A stretch of 9,761 bases of DNA from JANQLU01 sp964434955 (GTDB lineage Bacteria > Planctomycetota > Planctomycetia > Pirellulales > Pirellulaceae). Each line of letters begins with the position of its first letter. Positions within the stretch are counted from its first letter, which is position 1. The stretch lies in contig CAYSXI010000195.1 in NCBI GenBank assembly GCA_964434955.1, positions 1 to 9,761 of the forward strand, given 5' to 3'. The position numbers were made by a program, and so were the translations under genes. Of the stretch, positions 1-6,687 are shown in pieces. The notes beneath the pieces are model-generated. The model was not told where the DNA came from. It saw only the letters and a program-made list of their open reading frames with translations, and searched no databases.

Positions 1-1
1 T

Positions 2-604
2 GCCGTTTACGGACGTCGACTTCTGGAAGTGCTTGCCGAAAACCGCATTCAGGTTTTGCTAACAATGAGCGGTGCGGCCACGGAAGTGATTGAACAAGAA
101 CTTGGGCTTCGCCTGGATTTGAGCGATCCGGATTTGAATGCATTCATTCCCGACGTTGATTTATCGACGATTACCTATTGCGCGCACAACGACTACTTCT
201 CGCGAATCGCGAGCGGTTCGTCGCGGACCGGCGGCATGGTGATTTGTCCGTGCTCAGGAAGCACCCTCAGCGGCATTGCGACGGGCGCGAGCCGGAACTT
301 GATTCACCGTGCAGCGGACGTTCATTTGAAAGAAAAACGGCGTCTGATTTTGGTCCCGCGCGAGACACCTTTGTCGCTGATCTACTTAAACAATTTGAAG
401 ATAGCGGCCGAAGCGGGCGCGACCATACTGCCTGCCATGCCCGGCTTCTATCATGGTGAGTCGACGATCGCTGAGTTGGTCGATTTCATCGTTGCCCGGA
501 TTCTTGATCAACTTGGCATCGAGCATCGCCTTTCGGGGCGGTGGGCCGAAGAGCAAGCTGCAAACGAGCAGGCCACGTCGAATCGGGAGCCCGGAAATGC
601 TTGA
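2..604 (+). CDS. ubiX: UbiX/MqnM-type flavin prenyltransferase, 5'-truncated by the window edge
   Basis: The open frame runs in from the window edge; about 200 residues are visible and roughly the first 10-15 are missing. The first residues, AVYGRRLLEVL, match the end of the N-terminal nucleotide-binding loop of UbiX proteins, so the internal ATG at 29 is not the start. Family landmarks are the MVICPCSGSTLSGIA segment (visible residues 79-93), SRNLIHRAAD (97-106), the LKEKRRLILVPRETPL stretch (109-124) and PAMPGFY (144-150). UbiX enzymes join dimethylallyl phosphate to FMN, giving prenyl-FMN, the cofactor of UbiD-type decarboxylases. Next to a UbiA homologue and mqnE, its likely role is to serve the UbiD-like decarboxylase of the futalosine menaquinone route (MqnM in that scheme); that is inference from context. 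The last 20 or so residues are a polar tail overlapping the next gene's ribosome binding site and start. The family call is firm; the pathway is probable. Confidence 0.92.
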   Translation, partial: AVYGRRLLEVLAENRIQVLLTMSGAATEVIEQELGLRLDLSDPDLNAFIPDVDLSTITYCAHNDYFSRIASGSSRTGGMVICPCSGSTLSGIATGASRNLIHRAADVHLKEKRRLILVPRETPLSLIYLNNLKIAAEAGATILPAMPGFYHGESTIAELVDFIVARILDQLGIEHRLSGRWAEEQAANEQATSNREPGNA

Positions 605-1526
605 CAAAATTCGCAAGCTTTTGGAAATGATCCGGTTCAGCCATACGATCTTTGCGCTGCCTTTCGCGTTGCTGGGAGCCGTGATGGCTTGGTCGATTCA
701 AACGGATGTCGCCAGCGCCCAATTTCGCTGGCAACAGATAGTCGGGATCTTGATCTGCATGGTTGGAGCCCGAAGTGCGGCGATGGCGTTCAATCGGATT
801 GCGGATCGCAAAATTGACGCCGCCAACCCCCGTACCGAAAAACGCCATTTGCCGAGTGGCGATTTATCGCTTCAAAGCGTCGTTCTCTTTACCGTCGTTT
901 CGGTTGGATTGTTTTTTGCTGGAACGCTATTGTTCCTGCCAAACATCCTGCCATTGATTTTGGCGGTCCCGGTTTTGCTTTTTCTGTTTGGCTACAGTTA
1001 CACCAAGCGTTTTACGTCGATGGCTCATTTTTGGTTGGGCGTTTCGTTGATGCTCGCTCCGATATCGGCCTGGATCGCGATTCGGGGCGAAATCGTCATG
1101 GGAAATGCGATGGATCTGCTTCCGTCGTTGGTACTTGGTTTGGCCGTCATGTTCTGGGTGGCCGGATTCGATATCATTTACGCTTGTCAGGATTACGAGT
1201 TTGACTGCGACAACAAGTTGAACAGCATTCCTGCAACGTTTGGAGTCAAGAACGCATTGCGAATTGCCGCGGCTTGTCACGTACCTATGATCGTTGCCCT
1301 TTGCCTGTTGCCGGTCGCGATGCAATCGGTTTCCGGCAACGAAACGGTACTGCTTGGGTGGGTTTACTGGATGGCTGTCGCCGCCGTGACCTTGCTTTTG
1401 GTTTACGAACACTGGCTGGTGCGACCGGATGATTTGACACGCGTGAATATCGCTTTTTTCAATATCAATTCGATCATCAGCATCGGATTGTTTTTAGTTT
1501 GTTCCATTGATTTACTTTTTGTGTAG
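597..1526 (+). CDS. mqnP: UbiA-family polyprenyltransferase, probable menaquinone-pathway MqnP
   Basis: This is a 309-residue integral membrane prenyltransferase. The first Asp-rich motif is NRIADRKIDAANPRT (residues 66-80), where the usual ND is NR, as I recall for the UbiA subgroup found outside classical ubiquinone operons. The second is DIIYACQDYEFD (192-203) followed by NSIPATFG. These motifs bind the Mg-diphosphate of the polyprenyl donor. Hydrophobic stretches spread over the whole length fit the eight or nine helices of the family. The ATG at 597 is chosen because GGGAG lies 7 bases upstream and the protein then begins MLDKIRKLLEMIRFSHTIFALPFA, a typical UbiA start; the same frame stays open further upstream but that stretch is out-of-frame ubiX. 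ATGCTTGA is shared with the ubiX stop, suggesting translational coupling. With mqnE next door, the acceptor is probably a dihydroxynaphthoate-type ring rather than 4-hydroxybenzoate; this is inferred. Confidence 0.9.
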   Translation: MLDKIRKLLEMIRFSHTIFALPFALLGAVMAWSIQTDVASAQFRWQQIVGILICMVGARSAAMAFNRIADRKIDAANPRTEKRHLPSGDLSLQSVVLFTVVSVGLFFAGTLLFLPNILPLILAVPVLLFLFGYSYTKRFTSMAHFWLGVSLMLAPISAWIAIRGEIVMGNAMDLLPSLVLGLAVMFWVAGFDIIYACQDYEFDCDNKLNSIPATFGVKNALRIAAACHVPMIVALCLLPVAMQSVSGNETVLLGWVYWMAVAAVTLLLVYEHWLVRPDDLTRVNIAFFNINSIISIGLFLVCSIDLLFV

Positions 1527-1546
1527 TCCGTCCTGCGGAGAAGTTC

Positions 1547-2701
1547 ATGATTTATTCCGTCGATCCTCGTTTGAAAGAGATTCGTGAAAAGGTCGAAGCC
1601 GGAGAGCGACTGTCGCTCGACGACGGGATCCTGATGTATGATTCGGACATTCCGGTAAACGATCTGGGGCAGCTTGCCAATCTGGTGCGTGAACGGATCA
1701 ATGGCAACGCCGCTTACTACAACATCAATACCCATCTGAACGCGACGAATGTCTGCGTTTATCGATGTGTCTTTTGCGCGTTTCGTTCCGACTTGCGAAG
1801 CGACAAAGGCTACGCCATGGGGGAAGAACAGATCATCGCCCGCGGTCAGGAAGCGATGGACAACGGTTGTACGGAGATGCACATCGTCGGCGGGCTCCAT
1901 CATCAACGAAAATTCGATTGGTATTTGAGCATCCTTCAGATCCTTCACGACAACTTCCCCCGCTTGCACCTGAAAGCCTGGACGGCGGTGGAGATCAACT
2001 GGTTCGAGTTCCTGACCAAAACCTCGACTCGCGAAGTTTTGGAAAAATTGCGTGAGGCGGGCCTTGGCAGTTTGCCCGGCGGTGGCGCAGAAATATTTCA
2101 TCCGGAAGTCCGCGACAAAATTTGCGAACACAAAGCCGACTCACGGAACTGGGTCGAGATTCATCGAACGGCTCACCAAATGGGCATTAAATCAAATTGC
2201 ACCATGCTTTATGGTCACGTTGAAGAAGCGTTCCACCGGATCGACCACCTGATTCGGCTTCGGGAACTTCAAGACGAAACGGGCGGTTTCCAGACCTTCA
2301 TTCCGCTCGCGTTTCATCCCGAAAACACCGGCCTTTCTCATATCAAAAAACCGACGGCACTGATGGACTTAAGGACCATGGCCATCAGTCGTTTGATGCT
2401 GGACAACATTCCACACATGAAGGCCTATTGGATCATGCTTGGAATCGGCACGGCTCAAACGGCCCTTTCCTATGGTGCGGATGATATCGATGGAACCGTT
2501 CGGCACGAGCTGATTTATCACGACGCCGGTGCAACGACTCCCGAGCTACTTTCGGTCGAACGCATCGAAGAACTGATCCGCGAAACGGGACGGGATCCGA
2601 TCGAACGTGACACGATCTATCGCAAAGTCAATCGCGACCCCAACGACTTCTCCAAATGGGAAATCGGCGAAGAAATTCAACCCACGATGCAAGTCAATTG
2701 A
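1547..2701 (+). CDS. mqnE: Aminofutalosine synthase MqnE (radical SAM)
   Basis: A 384-residue radical SAM enzyme. The cluster-binding CxxxCxxC is at C70, C74 and C77 (NVCVYRCVFCAF). It is followed by EMHIVGGLHH (110-119), SLPGGGAEIF (175-184) and SNCTMLYGH, the pattern expected for MqnE rather than its paralogue MqnC, which from memory has a GGVNP-like segment instead of GGLH. MqnE joins 3-[(1-carboxyvinyl)oxy]benzoate to the adenosyl part of SAM, giving aminofutalosine, an early step of the futalosine menaquinone route in the cytoplasm. The length is normal for the family. The start is supported by GGAGA centred about 8 bases upstream of the ATG. The gene follows the UbiA homologue by 20 bp on the same strand and is probably in the same transcript; MqnA, MqnC, MqnD and the UbiD-like partner are not visible here. 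It is complete, with no missing key residue. Confidence 0.93.
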   Translation: MIYSVDPRLKEIREKVEAGERLSLDDGILMYDSDIPVNDLGQLANLVRERINGNAAYYNINTHLNATNVCVYRCVFCAFRSDLRSDKGYAMGEEQIIARGQEAMDNGCTEMHIVGGLHHQRKFDWYLSILQILHDNFPRLHLKAWTAVEINWFEFLTKTSTREVLEKLREAGLGSLPGGGAEIFHPEVRDKICEHKADSRNWVEIHRTAHQMGIKSNCTMLYGHVEEAFHRIDHLIRLRELQDETGGFQTFIPLAFHPENTGLSHIKKPTALMDLRTMAISRLMLDNIPHMKAYWIMLGIGTAQTALSYGADDIDGTVRHELIYHDAGATTPELLSVERIEELIRETGRDPIERDTIYRKVNRDPNDFSKWEIGEEIQPTMQVN

Positions 2702-2738
2702 TTATCGGCTGAGACAAGCAATGGCGTGACGCGTTTGA

Positions 2739-2768
2739 CGCTGCGATCTGACGTTGGTTGGCGCAGCG
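2739..2768 (+). terminator. Candidate terminator hairpin after mqnE
   Basis: CGCTGCG at 2739-2745 pairs perfectly with CGCAGCG at 2762-2768 across a 16-base loop, starting 38 bases past the mqnE stop. No T-run follows on either strand, so it is not a classical intrinsic terminator. It may stabilise the 3' end of the mRNA or mark the boundary between the convergent mqnE and PHP-hydrolase genes. Confidence 0.3.
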
Positions 2769-2792
2769 AACCGGTGCTGGAAGTGGACGCTC

Positions 2793-2866
2793 TGAGTTCG
2801 CGATTTGAGTTCGCGATTTGAGTTCGCGATTTGAGTTCGCGATTTGAGTTCGCGATTTGAGTTCGC
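2793..2866. repeat. 13-bp tandem repeat, five full units plus a partial
   Basis: The unit TGAGTTCGCGATT begins at 2793, 2806, 2819, 2832 and 2845 with no mismatch, and a sixth, partial copy (TGAGTTCGC) starts at 2858. It lies between the convergent ends of mqnE and the PHP-hydrolase gene. Because 13 is not a multiple of three, the array cycles through all frames; a small open frame on the minus strand here is a by-product of the repeat. The perfect identity suggests recent expansion, so copy number may vary between strains. No dyad or CRISPR-like spacer is present. Confidence 0.95.
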
Positions 2867-2944
2867 CCTTTCGCTTGGCCCTGCAGCTTCGAGTTGTGGC
2901 TTTCCCCGATGCCGTCGTTCGACGTCGGCCAATCGAATGGGAGT

Positions 2945-4228
2945 CTATTTTTTTCGCCAGCCGACCGGTTGGGTCCAGGCTTGTTTCTTTTGATCCTTGA
3001 AGCTTGGATCGTTATGTTCTTCGTCGCTTGTGATCACCGCACGAACGTAGAGTTCCTTGCCCGTCAGCTGGTAGCTGGGCGAAGTCCCTTCGACCGTTGC
3101 CAGAACCTTGCCGATATCCTTCGAATAGACTCGAGTTGATTGGATCGGCTTTCCATCTTTGTCGGTCCGTGGTTTTGACTTCTTGTCAAAATCTTTCATC
3201 GTTCCAATAAACTGAGTCGTGTAGGTCGCGCCTTTGTCTCCGCTGATTTCCAGACTTAACTTGCCGGTCGTCGGATCGTATTTAATGTCGTCGAGAAATA
3301 CTCCGCTGGAGCAATAAAAGTCACCTTGATCGACGGCTGTCAGAATGGACTTTGACGTCAGCTCACTCGCGCGGACCATGATCCACCCTCGTCCCGTGTG
3401 GGAGCCCGGTTTTCCGTGGTAGTTGTGACTATCGTCGGTTGCCAAGCCAAACAACGGAGCCGAATCGAGCTCGCTGATTCGAATCGTGTTGGCGATATCC
3501 CAGATTCGTTCGACGCTCGGATGATTCTTGTCACCCAGATGATTGACGCCGGGGTGTCCATTGTAAACTTCGACAAACTTTTCGATCGTCACTGCCGCGA
3601 GATCTTCGGCCGTCACGGCCCAACCAAAATTCGGATGGTTCAGATGGACCAGAATTTGACGATTCTCTTCCTCCGCTTGTTGTTGGGCGGCGCGCAGGTT
3701 TCGTGTCATGGCTTCGCGAATCGTTTTCCCGCCAGTGGGGCGGAGAAGAAGTTTGAGATTCGTTGCATTCATATGCAAGGGAAGCCCATTGACGCTGTCG
3801 CTGATTTCTTCCCCGGTCATCAGCATGAATTCGCCTGATTTGTCAAAACGTTTGCGAATCTCACCATATTTTTTGAGTCGGACCGCCACATCGCCCTGAT
3901 CAAGATCGCCTCGAATCTCGACCCAGTTCTCACCGAATGCCGCCCGGTACTTTTCCAAAACATTCTTGCCGCCGCGTTTTTCAATCTTGCTCAGCGCCAT
4001 CCAACGTTCTTTGTTCGAAAGGATGTTGTGGTCGGTCAGTGCCAGGAAGTTGTAATCGTTGTCGACATACCACTTGACGATCATGTCGGGAAAATCGTTG
4101 CCATCACTCCACAGCGAGTGGGTGTGTAGATTTCCGCGGTACCAGTTTTTCTTGGCGGCCTCTTGACCTGACAGTGAACACGAAAGAATGGAGACAACAA
4201 GAAACGAAATAGAAAGCAGTCGAAGCAT
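2945..4228 (-). CDS. Secreted PHP-domain metallohydrolase, CehA/McbA-like
   Basis: A 427-residue protein starting with a signal peptide (MLRLLSISFLVVSILSCSLSG, cleavage likely near residues 21-24). ILSC resembles a lipobox only weakly, so a lipoprotein is possible but not favoured. The PHP metal ligands are visible in order: NLHTHS (H35, H37), LTDHN (D66, H67), TGEEI (E140, E141), HLNHPN (H195, H198) and ATDDSH (D265, H268). PHP domains are polymerase- and histidinol-phosphatase-type multinuclear metal sites that cut phosphoester or other hydrolysable bonds; the substrate cannot be read from the sequence. The C-terminal part (about 305-427) looks like a beta-rich accessory domain ending YVRAVITSDE...AWTQPVGW, which I associate with CehA/McbA-like hydrolases. 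The ATG at 4228 has GGAAAA four bases upstream on its strand. It is a single-gene unit, convergent with mqnE, and works outside the cytoplasm. Length and ligands appear complete. Confidence 0.85.
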   Translation of the reverse strand: MLRLLSISFLVVSILSCSLSGQEAAKKNWYRGNLHTHSLWSDGNDFPDMIVKWYVDNDYNFLALTDHNILSNKERWMALSKIEKRGGKNVLEKYRAAFGENWVEIRGDLDQGDVAVRLKKYGEIRKRFDKSGEFMLMTGEEISDSVNGLPLHMNATNLKLLLRPTGGKTIREAMTRNLRAAQQQAEEENRQILVHLNHPNFGWAVTAEDLAAVTIEKFVEVYNGHPGVNHLGDKNHPSVERIWDIANTIRISELDSAPLFGLATDDSHNYHGKPGSHTGRGWIMVRASELTSKSILTAVDQGDFYCSSGVFLDDIKYDPTTGKLSLEISGDKGATYTTQFIGTMKDFDKKSKPRTDKDGKPIQSTRVYSKDIGKVLATVEGTSPSYQLTGKELYVRAVITSDEEHNDPSFKDQKKQAWTQPVGWRKK

Positions 4229-4263
4229 CGCGTTTTCCAGGGAAAATTGACCAAGCGAATCAG

Positions 4264-4306
4264 TCGCCCAGTTTCGCTCGTACCCGGGCGAATGTCAAAC
4301 TGGCGA
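4264..4306 (-). promoter_or_regulatory. Candidate promoter with overlapping inverted repeat, upstream of the PHP-hydrolase gene
   Basis: On the minus strand a perfect TTGACA (plus 4293-4298) stands 17 bases from GAAACT (plus 4270-4275), which matches only three of six positions of TATAAT. Both lie in an inverted repeat: TCGCCCAGTTT at 4264-4274 and AAACTGGCGA at 4297-4306, complementary apart from one extra C. The arrangement would suit an operator overlapping a promoter, or it may be chance. It sits 36-78 bases upstream of the start codon. Confidence 0.3.
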
Positions 4307-4361
4307 GCCGACCGTTTTGTTGAACGCGTCCAGCCGCCGAAGTCTTCCGGGGAAATTGCCC

Positions 4362-4410
4362 GCGTTCTCAAACGCGCAATATGCCGCGTCCTTAAACACA
4401 CAATATGGGG
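4362..4410. repeat. 24-bp imperfect tandem duplication
   Basis: Two adjacent units begin at 4362 (GCGTTCTCAAACGCGCAATA...) and 4386 (GCGTCCTTAAACACACAATA...) and match at roughly four-fifths of positions. The period is a multiple of three, so every frame reads as an eight-residue repeat (for example RVLKRAIC then RVLKHTIW on the plus strand), but no convincing gene contains it. It lies 130-180 bases upstream of the PHP-hydrolase start codon. Confidence 0.65.
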
Positions 4411-4502
4411 AGTTGGCATTTCCTGGCAACGTCGCAGTTGTAGGTAGCGCGTATAGCTTTCATCGGATTGCTCGGACACCTCTGCGTGTTTCTTGCTCCC
4501 TG

Positions 4503-4587
4503 CGTTTTCGATTGCGCTCTATGTTTTCGATTGCGCTACGTTTTCGATTGCGCTACGTTTTCGATTGCGCTACGTTTTCGATTGCGC
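4503..4587. repeat. 17-bp tandem repeat array, about five units
   Basis: The unit CGTTTTCGATTGCGCTA recurs with starts at 4503, 4522, 4539, 4556 and 4573. Units two to four are spaced exactly 17 bp and nearly identical; unit one is separated by a two-base insertion and the last is cut short. The array ends six bases before a copy of the dispersed repeat found also near the right edge. The short plus-strand open frames across it are artefacts of its periodicity. Its TTCGATTGCG core resembles, loosely, the TTCGCGATT core of the 13-bp array at 2793. Confidence 0.93.
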
Positions 4588-4592
4588 CAATT

Positions 4593-4622
4593 GAACCACT
4601 CGCTCGCGCTTCGTGCTTGTAT
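4593..4622 (+). repeat. Solitary copy of the dispersed 'CACTCGCTCGCGCTTCGTGC' repeat
   Basis: GAACCACTCGCTCGCGCTTC followed by GTGCTTGTAT differs at two or three bases from the copy at 9519-9548, about 4.9 kb away, and shares the same core with five more copies between 9476 and 9740. It lies directly after the 17-bp array and ahead of the small membrane-protein gene. No transposase or terminal inverted repeats are attached, so it looks like a small intergenic element rather than an insertion sequence. Confidence 0.88.
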
Positions 4623-4684
4623 GGCAGGGGACTTGGAATCACGCGTTATCGCTTCGTGCTGCTCCTGGTCGGTTTCGGACTGAG

Positions 4685-4915
4685 ATGCCGCTACGAAAAC
4701 TCCCACCAGAATCAATCAACTTATTCGCGACTGGCGTCGTTTGTTTCGCCTTCAGCTACGTGGCCTTTGGCATTTCCATGACTCGTTTGGCACCTAACAC
4801 GGACTACTTGAGAACGCGATTGGTATTAATTGGTGTCCTGTTGATCATGACCCTGTTTCTTGCGTTCGCCGTGATCTGTGGAATCATTGGTGCACTGATG
4901 AACATGAATTTTTAG
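4685..4915 (+). CDS. Small hypothetical membrane protein (two predicted helices)
   Basis: I do not recognise a family. From the ATG at 4685 the protein has 76 residues: a short basic, polar start (MPLRKLPPES), a hydrophobic segment at about residues 11-33 (INLFATGVVCFAFSYVAFG), a polar loop with NTDYLRTR, and a second long hydrophobic segment at about 45-72. This two-helix hairpin, with charged residues confined to the ends and loop, is typical of real small inner-membrane proteins rather than of a shadow frame. The frame stays open upstream to an ATG at 4613, but that part is encoded by the dispersed repeat at 4593-4622 and flanking sequence, so the later start is preferred. No strong ribosome binding site is seen, which lowers confidence. 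It is convergent with gspE and unlinked to the secretion genes by strand. Confidence 0.5.
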   Translation: MPLRKLPPESINLFATGVVCFAFSYVAFGISMTRLAPNTDYLRTRLVLIGVLLIMTLFLAFAVICGIIGALMNMNF

Positions 4916-4950
4916 TTCGCAAGATCAGTCATCGTCGTGCCGTTCGCCAA

Positions 4951-4997
4951 ATAACGTGTAGAAGAAGTTGGGCACTGCTTCGTCTATTCCCCGTTAT
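4951..4997. terminator. Candidate bidirectional terminator hairpin between convergent genes
   Basis: TAGAAGAAG (4959-4967) pairs with CTTCGTCTA (4978-4986) with one mismatch and a 10-base loop; outside it ATAACG (4951-4956) pairs with CGTTAT (4992-4997). The structure fills the 86-bp gap between the small membrane-protein gene and gspE, which converge here. Without a T-run it is not a textbook terminator, but position and pairing suggest 3'-end formation for one or both transcripts. Confidence 0.4.
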
Positions 4998-5001
4998 CGA
5001 A

Positions 5002-6687
5002 CTAGATATTTGTCGCGCGAATGACTTCCTCTACGGTCGTATTTCCAGCGTTTATTTTCTGGATTCCGTCATCGATCAATCGTGACATTCCGTTTCTAAT
5101 CGCGATGTTACGAATCGAGTTGGTCGTTTCGACTTTGTGAATGGCTTCGCTTATTTCTTCGTCCACAACCATCAACTCAAAAAGCCCCAGCCGGCCTCGA
5201 TACCCGGTGCCGCGACATTGGTCACAGCCTTTCCCGACCCACATTGATTTAACTCGTTCCATCAGGCTTTCGGTGAAACGGTTATCGGCGGTTCCCGGGT
5301 CAACCTGCGTTTTGCAGTTTTCACAGATCTTGCGGATCAACCTTTGCGCCAAGGCCGCGTCGACGCTGTTAGCAACAAGATAGGGCTCGATCCCCAACTC
5401 GATCAGGCGAGAAATGGCGCTCGGCGCATCCTGTGTATGCAAAGTAGAAAAGACCATGTGCCCAGTCAGGGAAGACTGGATCGCCAGTTCGGCAGTCTCC
5501 GCGTCTCGAATTTCTCCGACCATAATAATGTCAGGATCCTGGCGAAGAATGTTCCGCAAACCGCGTTCGAATGTCATTCCTTTCTTTTCGTTAACCTGCG
5601 TCTGGCTGATTCCTTCAAGTCGGTATTCAATCGGGTCTTCCAGTGTAAGAACGTTTCTTTGCTTGATGTCAATTTCCTGAAGTGATGCGTAAAGTGTCGT
5701 GCTTTTTCCGCTTCCAGTTGGGCCCGTCACCAATACCATTCCATGTTCTCGTTGTACCAGACGTCGAAATTGCTCGTGTATCCTTGAGTGCATTCCAATC
5801 TGATCAAGCGTGAACAATTGTCGGCTCTTGTCCAACAAGCGAATAACAATACGCTCACCATCCTGAGTCGGAATGCTGGCGACTCGCAAATCAATTTGAC
5901 GATCTCCAACTCGAATCGATGCCCGGCCGTCCTGGGGCAACCTTTTTTCCGCAATATCCATTTTGGCGATTACTTTGAATCGGCTGACTACTTCTTCTTG
6001 TGACTGTTTGGGGATCTCAAACTTGTCAAAGAGAACCCCGTCAATCCGGAAACGAATTTGAAGAAAAGGCTCGTAGGGCTGGATGTGAATATCGGATGCG
6101 TTCACTTGGACCGCATCGAATAAAATCGAATTCACGAGTTTGATTACGGAAGACTTCCCAGCCTCATCAAGCAAATCGTCTGCAGCCTGAATTTCTATTT
6201 GATCGCCTTGTCCATCGAGAGACTGGATTGCATCCGTCGTCTGACTTGCTCGACTTTGATAGGCCGTATTGATCGACAATTCAATCTCGGCAGGATCCGC
6301 AAGGAAAATCGACAGTGGCTGCCCCAACAGTCGAGAGATATTATCTCGCTCCAAGATGCCCTGATAGCTTCCAATTCCTAGTTCGATTTCGCCCTCGTGA
6401 TCGACGAAAGCCATCATCACGAATCTTCTTGCAATCGCAATTGGAATCTCATTCACGAACACTTCAAGCGTCCGCCGGCCTCGAATCGCGTCATGAAATG
6501 GCAAATCCAAAACTTTCGCAAGCACCTCGAGTAGTTCTCGATCAGGGACGTTGCCTTGCGCATACGAAATAAGGTCGCCCAACGAATCCACCTCGCCAGG
6601 AACTTGAAAACGCGAATCGAGTTTCAGGAGAAGTGAAGTTGCTTCCGAAACAATTTTACGAGGATTTACTTGATCAGGATCGGACAA
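5002..6687 (-). CDS. gspE: Type II secretion/type IV pilus assembly ATPase GspE
   Basis: A 561-residue secretion ATPase of the GspE/PilB family that powers pseudopilus assembly from the cytoplasmic face of the inner membrane. An N-terminal T2SSE_N-like domain (about residues 48-145) precedes the ATPase core. Walker A is GPTGSGKST (322-330, K328), the Asp box LEDPIEY (349-355), Walker B DPDIIMVGEIRD (384-395) and the His box STLHTQD (414-420). The zinc-binding pair is CENC (455-458) with CDQC (488-491), typical of GspE. The start is TTG at 6687, since an in-frame TGA lies 30 bases further up with no ATG or GTG between. The gene overlaps the end of gspD by 22 bp, which argues for translational coupling, although no strong ribosome binding site is visible. 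Nothing resembling gspF or a pseudopilin follows. All catalytic motifs are intact; GspE is favoured over PilB because of the secretin neighbour. Confidence 0.93.
   Translation of the reverse strand: MSDPDQVNPRKIVSEATSLLLKLDSRFQVPGEVDSLGDLISYAQGNVPDRELLEVLAKVLDLPFHDAIRGRRTLEVFVNEIPIAIARRFVMMAFVDHEGEIELGIGSYQGILERDNISRLLGQPLSIFLADPAEIELSINTAYQSRASQTTDAIQSLDGQGDQIEIQAADDLLDEAGKSSVIKLVNSILFDAVQVNASDIHIQPYEPFLQIRFRIDGVLFDKFEIPKQSQEEVVSRFKVIAKMDIAEKRLPQDGRASIRVGDRQIDLRVASIPTQDGERIVIRLLDKSRQLFTLDQIGMHSRIHEQFRRLVQREHGMVLVTGPTGSGKSTTLYASLQEIDIKQRNVLTLEDPIEYRLEGISQTQVNEKKGMTFERGLRNILRQDPDIIMVGEIRDAETAELAIQSSLTGHMVFSTLHTQDAPSAISRLIELGIEPYLVANSVDAALAQRLIRKICENCKTQVDPGTADNRFTESLMERVKSMWVGKGCDQCRGTGYRGRLGLFELMVVDEEISEAIHKVETTNSIRNIAIRNGMSRLIDDGIQKINAGNTTVEEVIRATNI

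Noticed and set aside
1403..2131. Long minus-strand frame of 242 codons opposite the ubiA/mqnE region
   Set aside because: It is antisense to two well-recognised genes with intact motifs and shows no domain of its own.
2793..2866. CRISPR array
   Set aside because: The units are 13 bp and directly adjacent without spacers; the 17-bp array at 4503 likewise has none, and no cas genes are present.
2702..2932. Minus-strand open frame of 76 codons
   Set aside because: Most of it is the translation of the 13-bp tandem array (RELKSRTQIANSN cycling through frames), with no family likeness and no ribosome binding site.
4081..4479. Minus-strand frame overlapping the 5' end of the PHP-hydrolase gene
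   Set aside because: It is out of frame with a gene that has a signal peptide and full PHP ligands, and its Arg-rich product has no recognisable domain.
4613..4684. Upstream ATG extension of the small membrane protein
   Set aside because: The first codons fall in the dispersed repeat and the extension is polar and unlike the rest, so the ATG at 4685 is the more sensible start.
4317..4781. Plus-strand open frame of 154 codons across the intergenic region upstream of the PHP-hydrolase gene
   Set aside because: It spans the 24-bp duplication, the 17-bp array and the dispersed repeat; its Arg/Phe/Ser-rich periodic product is the repeats read in frame.
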